Source: an uncultured Rhodospirillaceae bacterium (GTDB lineage Bacteria; Pseudomonadota; Alphaproteobacteria; Rhodospirillales; Magnetospirillaceae). Taken from it: a DNA stretch of 64,000 bases. Location: contig CAJANL010000235.1 in NCBI GenBank assembly GCA_903941105.1, positions 1-64,000 on the forward strand. Direction: 5' to 3'. Every line of letters starts with the position of its first letter. Within the stretch, counting starts at the first letter, position 1. The notes below the pieces were generated by a model. That model did not search any database. It saw nothing but the letters and a program-made list of their open reading frames with translations, and had not been told where the DNA came from. A program made the position numbers and the translations under genes. Of this stretch, positions 61,485 to 64,000 are shown piece by piece.

Positions 61485-62249
61485 TCAGCTGTAGAATTTT
61501 GACAACGCGGCACCAACGGCAGCCATTGCTGTTGTCCCGGTCATGACGGCGTAAATCCACCCGGCAATCGTGGCGATACGACGGTGGATGTCTGCCCGGC
61601 TTTCAAGGGGGCCCGCCGAACTGTTGGCAAGAATGGTAGCCAACTCGCGGGTGAGCGATCCCATGGCTTTGGATGGATGCTGGCGCATCTTGATGCGCCG
61701 GCCAATCATGCCGCTTGCCAGGTAAGCTAGGGCAATACTGGCGAAGTATTGAATCGTCTCCACCCATTCGCGGCTCCCCTGCGGCATGAACGGAACATGG
61801 TCGATCAGGGCGGTGGTTGCCAACATTCCAGACACGCTCGCGACGCCAATCAGAATGCCTGTCCAGAGTATCGCTGTCAGGGAATGTGTATATCGGAGGC
61901 CGAATGCCAGGGGGATAGCAATGGATATTGCGCGAAGGGCGCGGGTATCCATGTCGAGTAGTCCAACAATTGTCCAATGCGCGAAAACAAGCAGAAGCAC
62001 CGGCAGTGCCAACCAAGCAACCATTGCGCCCGCGGTCACCCACCTTTTCTGCGGCTTGGCCGCGTGCCCTGAAGCCTCGACATGGCTTCCCAACTCATGG
62101 ATTGCCGCTTCAACGGCGGCCAGACGGGCGACTATACCTTCCTGCTGCGACAAAATTGCGCGCATGACCAGGAACGAGACGTCGCGACCGCAGAAAGGGC
62201 AGGCGACCGCATGATTGCTGATCTCTTTAGTGCAAAATGGGCAGTCCAC
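61485..62249 (-). CDS. Hypothetical membrane protein with N-terminal double-CxxC zinc ribbon
   Basis: MDCPFCTKEISNHAVACPFCGRDV followed by several TM segments. Confidence 0.7.
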   Translation of the reverse strand: MDCPFCTKEISNHAVACPFCGRDVSFLVMRAILSQQEGIVARLAAVEAAIHELGSHVEASGHAAKPQKRWVTAGAMVAWLALPVLLLVFAHWTIVGLLDMDTRALRAISIAIPLAFGLRYTHSLTAILWTGILIGVASVSGMLATTALIDHVPFMPQGSREWVETIQYFASIALAYLASGMIGRRIKMRQHPSKAMGSLTRELATILANSSAGPLESRADIHRRIATIAGWIYAVMTGTTAMAAVGAALSKFYS

Positions 62250-62267
62250 GAGGTGCTCCGCGCTTGG

Positions 62268-62489
62268 CTATTGCTTCACAGGTCCGCAGCAGTTTTTCAT
62301 GCGCTCGATTAAAGCCTTTTGGGCATCTGGGTCGATGGTCCGGTCGCGCCGCCCAACCACCGTCCCATCGATTGCGATTGGTGCGATGTCCTGCTCGATC
62401 GGCGACGCGTTATCGATGGGGCCTGTTGGGGGTGTTGAACATCCAGCGAGTACAAATGCAAATAAAACGGCCAAGGAAATTCCGTTCAC
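62268..62489 (-). CDS. Small putative lipoprotein (GTG start)
   Basis: Lipobox LAGC in MNGISLAVLFAFVLAGCSTPPTG. Confidence 0.55.
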   Translation of the reverse strand: MNGISLAVLFAFVLAGCSTPPTGPIDNASPIEQDIAPIAIDGTVVGRRDRTIDPDAQKALIERMKNCCGPVKQ

Positions 62490-62511
62490 GCCCCCTCCCT
62501 TCCGGCCAGCT

Positions 62512-63114
62512 TCATCCAGCCATAACGGCATTTGTGATGTGCGCTAAATGTTGGCGATAGTAACCTTCAATCGCTCCAGTGGACACTATTATTACTTGCC
62601 CGACGTTTATGCGTTCAAAAAGGCCACCATTAGCTACGGCAACAAGGGTCTTACGGCAAGTCTCCGGGGAGATAAGTGGGGCGAGGAAGCGCCCAATGTC
62701 CGATTGATCAAGACGTAACCGCCCGCCGACGGTGTTTTCAACTACTTTCGCCTTCTGTTCGGATGAGAACATTGCCTCAATCAAACGTGCCCGTTGAACC
62801 CCCTGAAGTTGCATTTTGTCAGGGGTGTTTAACAAGGCATCCATATCTTGGTTGTGCTTGTCAATGAAACTGGCGATGCGCTCTGGGGTATTTAACCGGA
62901 ATTCATCCACCAAATAATAGAATTCCGCCACCTGAAAGGCATTGTCGCTCCGCAGCAAGGCCACAGGGGCGTCCTGTGCGATTTTTCCCGTGGCGGCAAG
63001 GGATTTTTTGTGCCGTTCAGCATGGGACACAATCGCGTCGAAAAACATCGACCGCGCCGTCCGGATGGCGTCGAGGCAGGCAAGTTCACGCCCCCCGGAA
63101 CACGTATGAGCCAT
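62512..63114 (-). CDS. Hypothetical protein
   Basis: MAHTCSGGRELACLDAIRTARSMFFDAIVSHAERHKK... Confidence 0.55.
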   Translation of the reverse strand: MAHTCSGGRELACLDAIRTARSMFFDAIVSHAERHKKSLAATGKIAQDAPVALLRSDNAFQVAEFYYLVDEFRLNTPERIASFIDKHNQDMDALLNTPDKMQLQGVQRARLIEAMFSSEQKAKVVENTVGGRLRLDQSDIGRFLAPLISPETCRKTLVAVANGGLFERINVGQVIIVSTGAIEGYYRQHLAHITNAVMAG

Positions 63115-63184
63115 CCCGACACTCCCCCAGGACGTTGAAGTGCGACTATAGCGGGCGGAAGGCAAGCCGCCAACCCACAGCAGC

Positions 63185-63604
63185 CGGTCGTGTCCCGCCG
63201 AGCGGCGGATGGAGTTGGAGGTGGCGACGCTGACCGGCGCCGGCCACGGCGAGCGCAAGCCGGATCAGCGCCTCACTCACCGTAACGGATACCGCGAGCG
63301 AGACTGGGAGACCCGGGCCGGCACGGTGGAGTTGCGCATCCCGAAACTCCGGACCGGCAGCTTCAAGAGCCAGGTCTCGCGCCTATGCGGCAAGATCGCC
63401 ACCTTCCTTGACAGCCCGCTGGAAGCCGACTGGCCCTATGTCTGGCTCGACGCCACCTATGTGATGGTGCGCCGGGGTCTGCGCGGCGTCAGGCTGGTGA
63501 TCTCCGACGCCCACGAGGGTATCAAGGCCGCCATCACCAGGCTGATCGGCGCCATCCTGCTCGAGCAGAACGATGAATGGACCGTACAGCGCGCCCGCTA
63601 CATC
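63185..63604 (+). pseudogene. IS256-family transposase remnant with several in-frame internal deletions
   Basis: [52 protein letters not shown] / [11 protein letters not shown] / [24 protein letters not shown] / [21 protein letters not shown] / [24 protein letters not shown]. Confidence 0.85.
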
Positions 63605-63628
63605 ACCCGATCGAAACGTTGGGTCCCG

Positions 63629-63874
63629 CTATTTGGCGTCCTTGGGGCCCGGTGTCGGCGTTGTCGGTCTGGCGGCCTCGGCGGCATTCTTGTCGGCCTT
63701 CCTGGCCTCCTCGACGGCCTGCTGGGCGGCCCGCTGGCTTGCCTCGGCGGCATTGCGCGACGCCTGCGTGCCCGCTTCCATCGAAGCAGACGAGCCGGTA
63801 TTGGGGGAAGTCTGGGCCATGGCGGGGCCGCCCACGAGCAGGGCCAGGGCGGCTGCGGTGATGATTGTCTTCAA
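63629..63874 (-). CDS. Small exported Ala-rich protein (TTG start)
   Basis: Strong RBS GAGGAGG; signal peptide [26 protein letters not shown]. Confidence 0.55.
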   Translation of the reverse strand: MKTIITAAALALLVGGPAMAQTSPNTGSSASMEAGTQASRNAAEASQRAAQQAVEEARKADKNAAEAARPTTPTPGPKDAK

Positions 63875-64000
63875 GTCATCCTCCTCTGTTTGATCCGGAC
63901 CGGCCGTCCTTCGGCCAGCCGGGTATTCCCGCCAATGCGGGATGGTGTGAAAGATTCTTCCATTCGTCGGCCCAGCAACAGACGTGTCCGAAGCCAGCAA

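Overview
GC-rich bacterial chromosomal window with alphaproteobacterial character (taxon inferred from gene content, not proven). About 45 protein-coding genes are supported by the ORF track and by motifs read by eye. 0.4-10.6 kb: TetR regulator, TPR-like protein, nitroreductase, polysaccharide deacetylase, SulP-STAS-cNMP transporter, P-type ATPase, CBS protein and two small conserved proteins. 10.6-22.9 kb: housekeeping genes (UDP-glucuronate decarboxylase-like, gltB/gltD, uppP, NDUFA9-like, SYLF, cobQ). 22.9-50.2 kb: a long surface-polysaccharide locus flanked and interleaved with cobalamin genes. It contains O-antigen ligase/polymerase-like proteins, two large related membrane proteins, a NodU-type carbamoyltransferase, two radical SAM enzymes, a Wbp/Wlb-like diamino-sugar gene set, an epimerase-GT2 fusion, and asparagine synthetase/amidotransferase. 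50.5-63.1 kb: an envelope region with two tandem autotransporters (one carrying an in-frame amber stop), a LuxR-type regulator with a near-perfect palindrome upstream, an exported WD40-caspase protein followed by an autotransporter with almost no passenger, and several unknown exported or membrane genes. Four degraded transposase remnants (IS630-, ISAs1-, IS3- and IS256-like) and a MITE-like element with TIRs and a candidate TSD are also visible. Best candidates for something undescribed are the exported caspase/WD40 plus minimal-passenger barrel region and the diamino-sugar/radical-SAM/carbamoyl glycan locus. No tRNA, rRNA or CRISPR array was recognised. Functional calls come from reading motifs without database searches.
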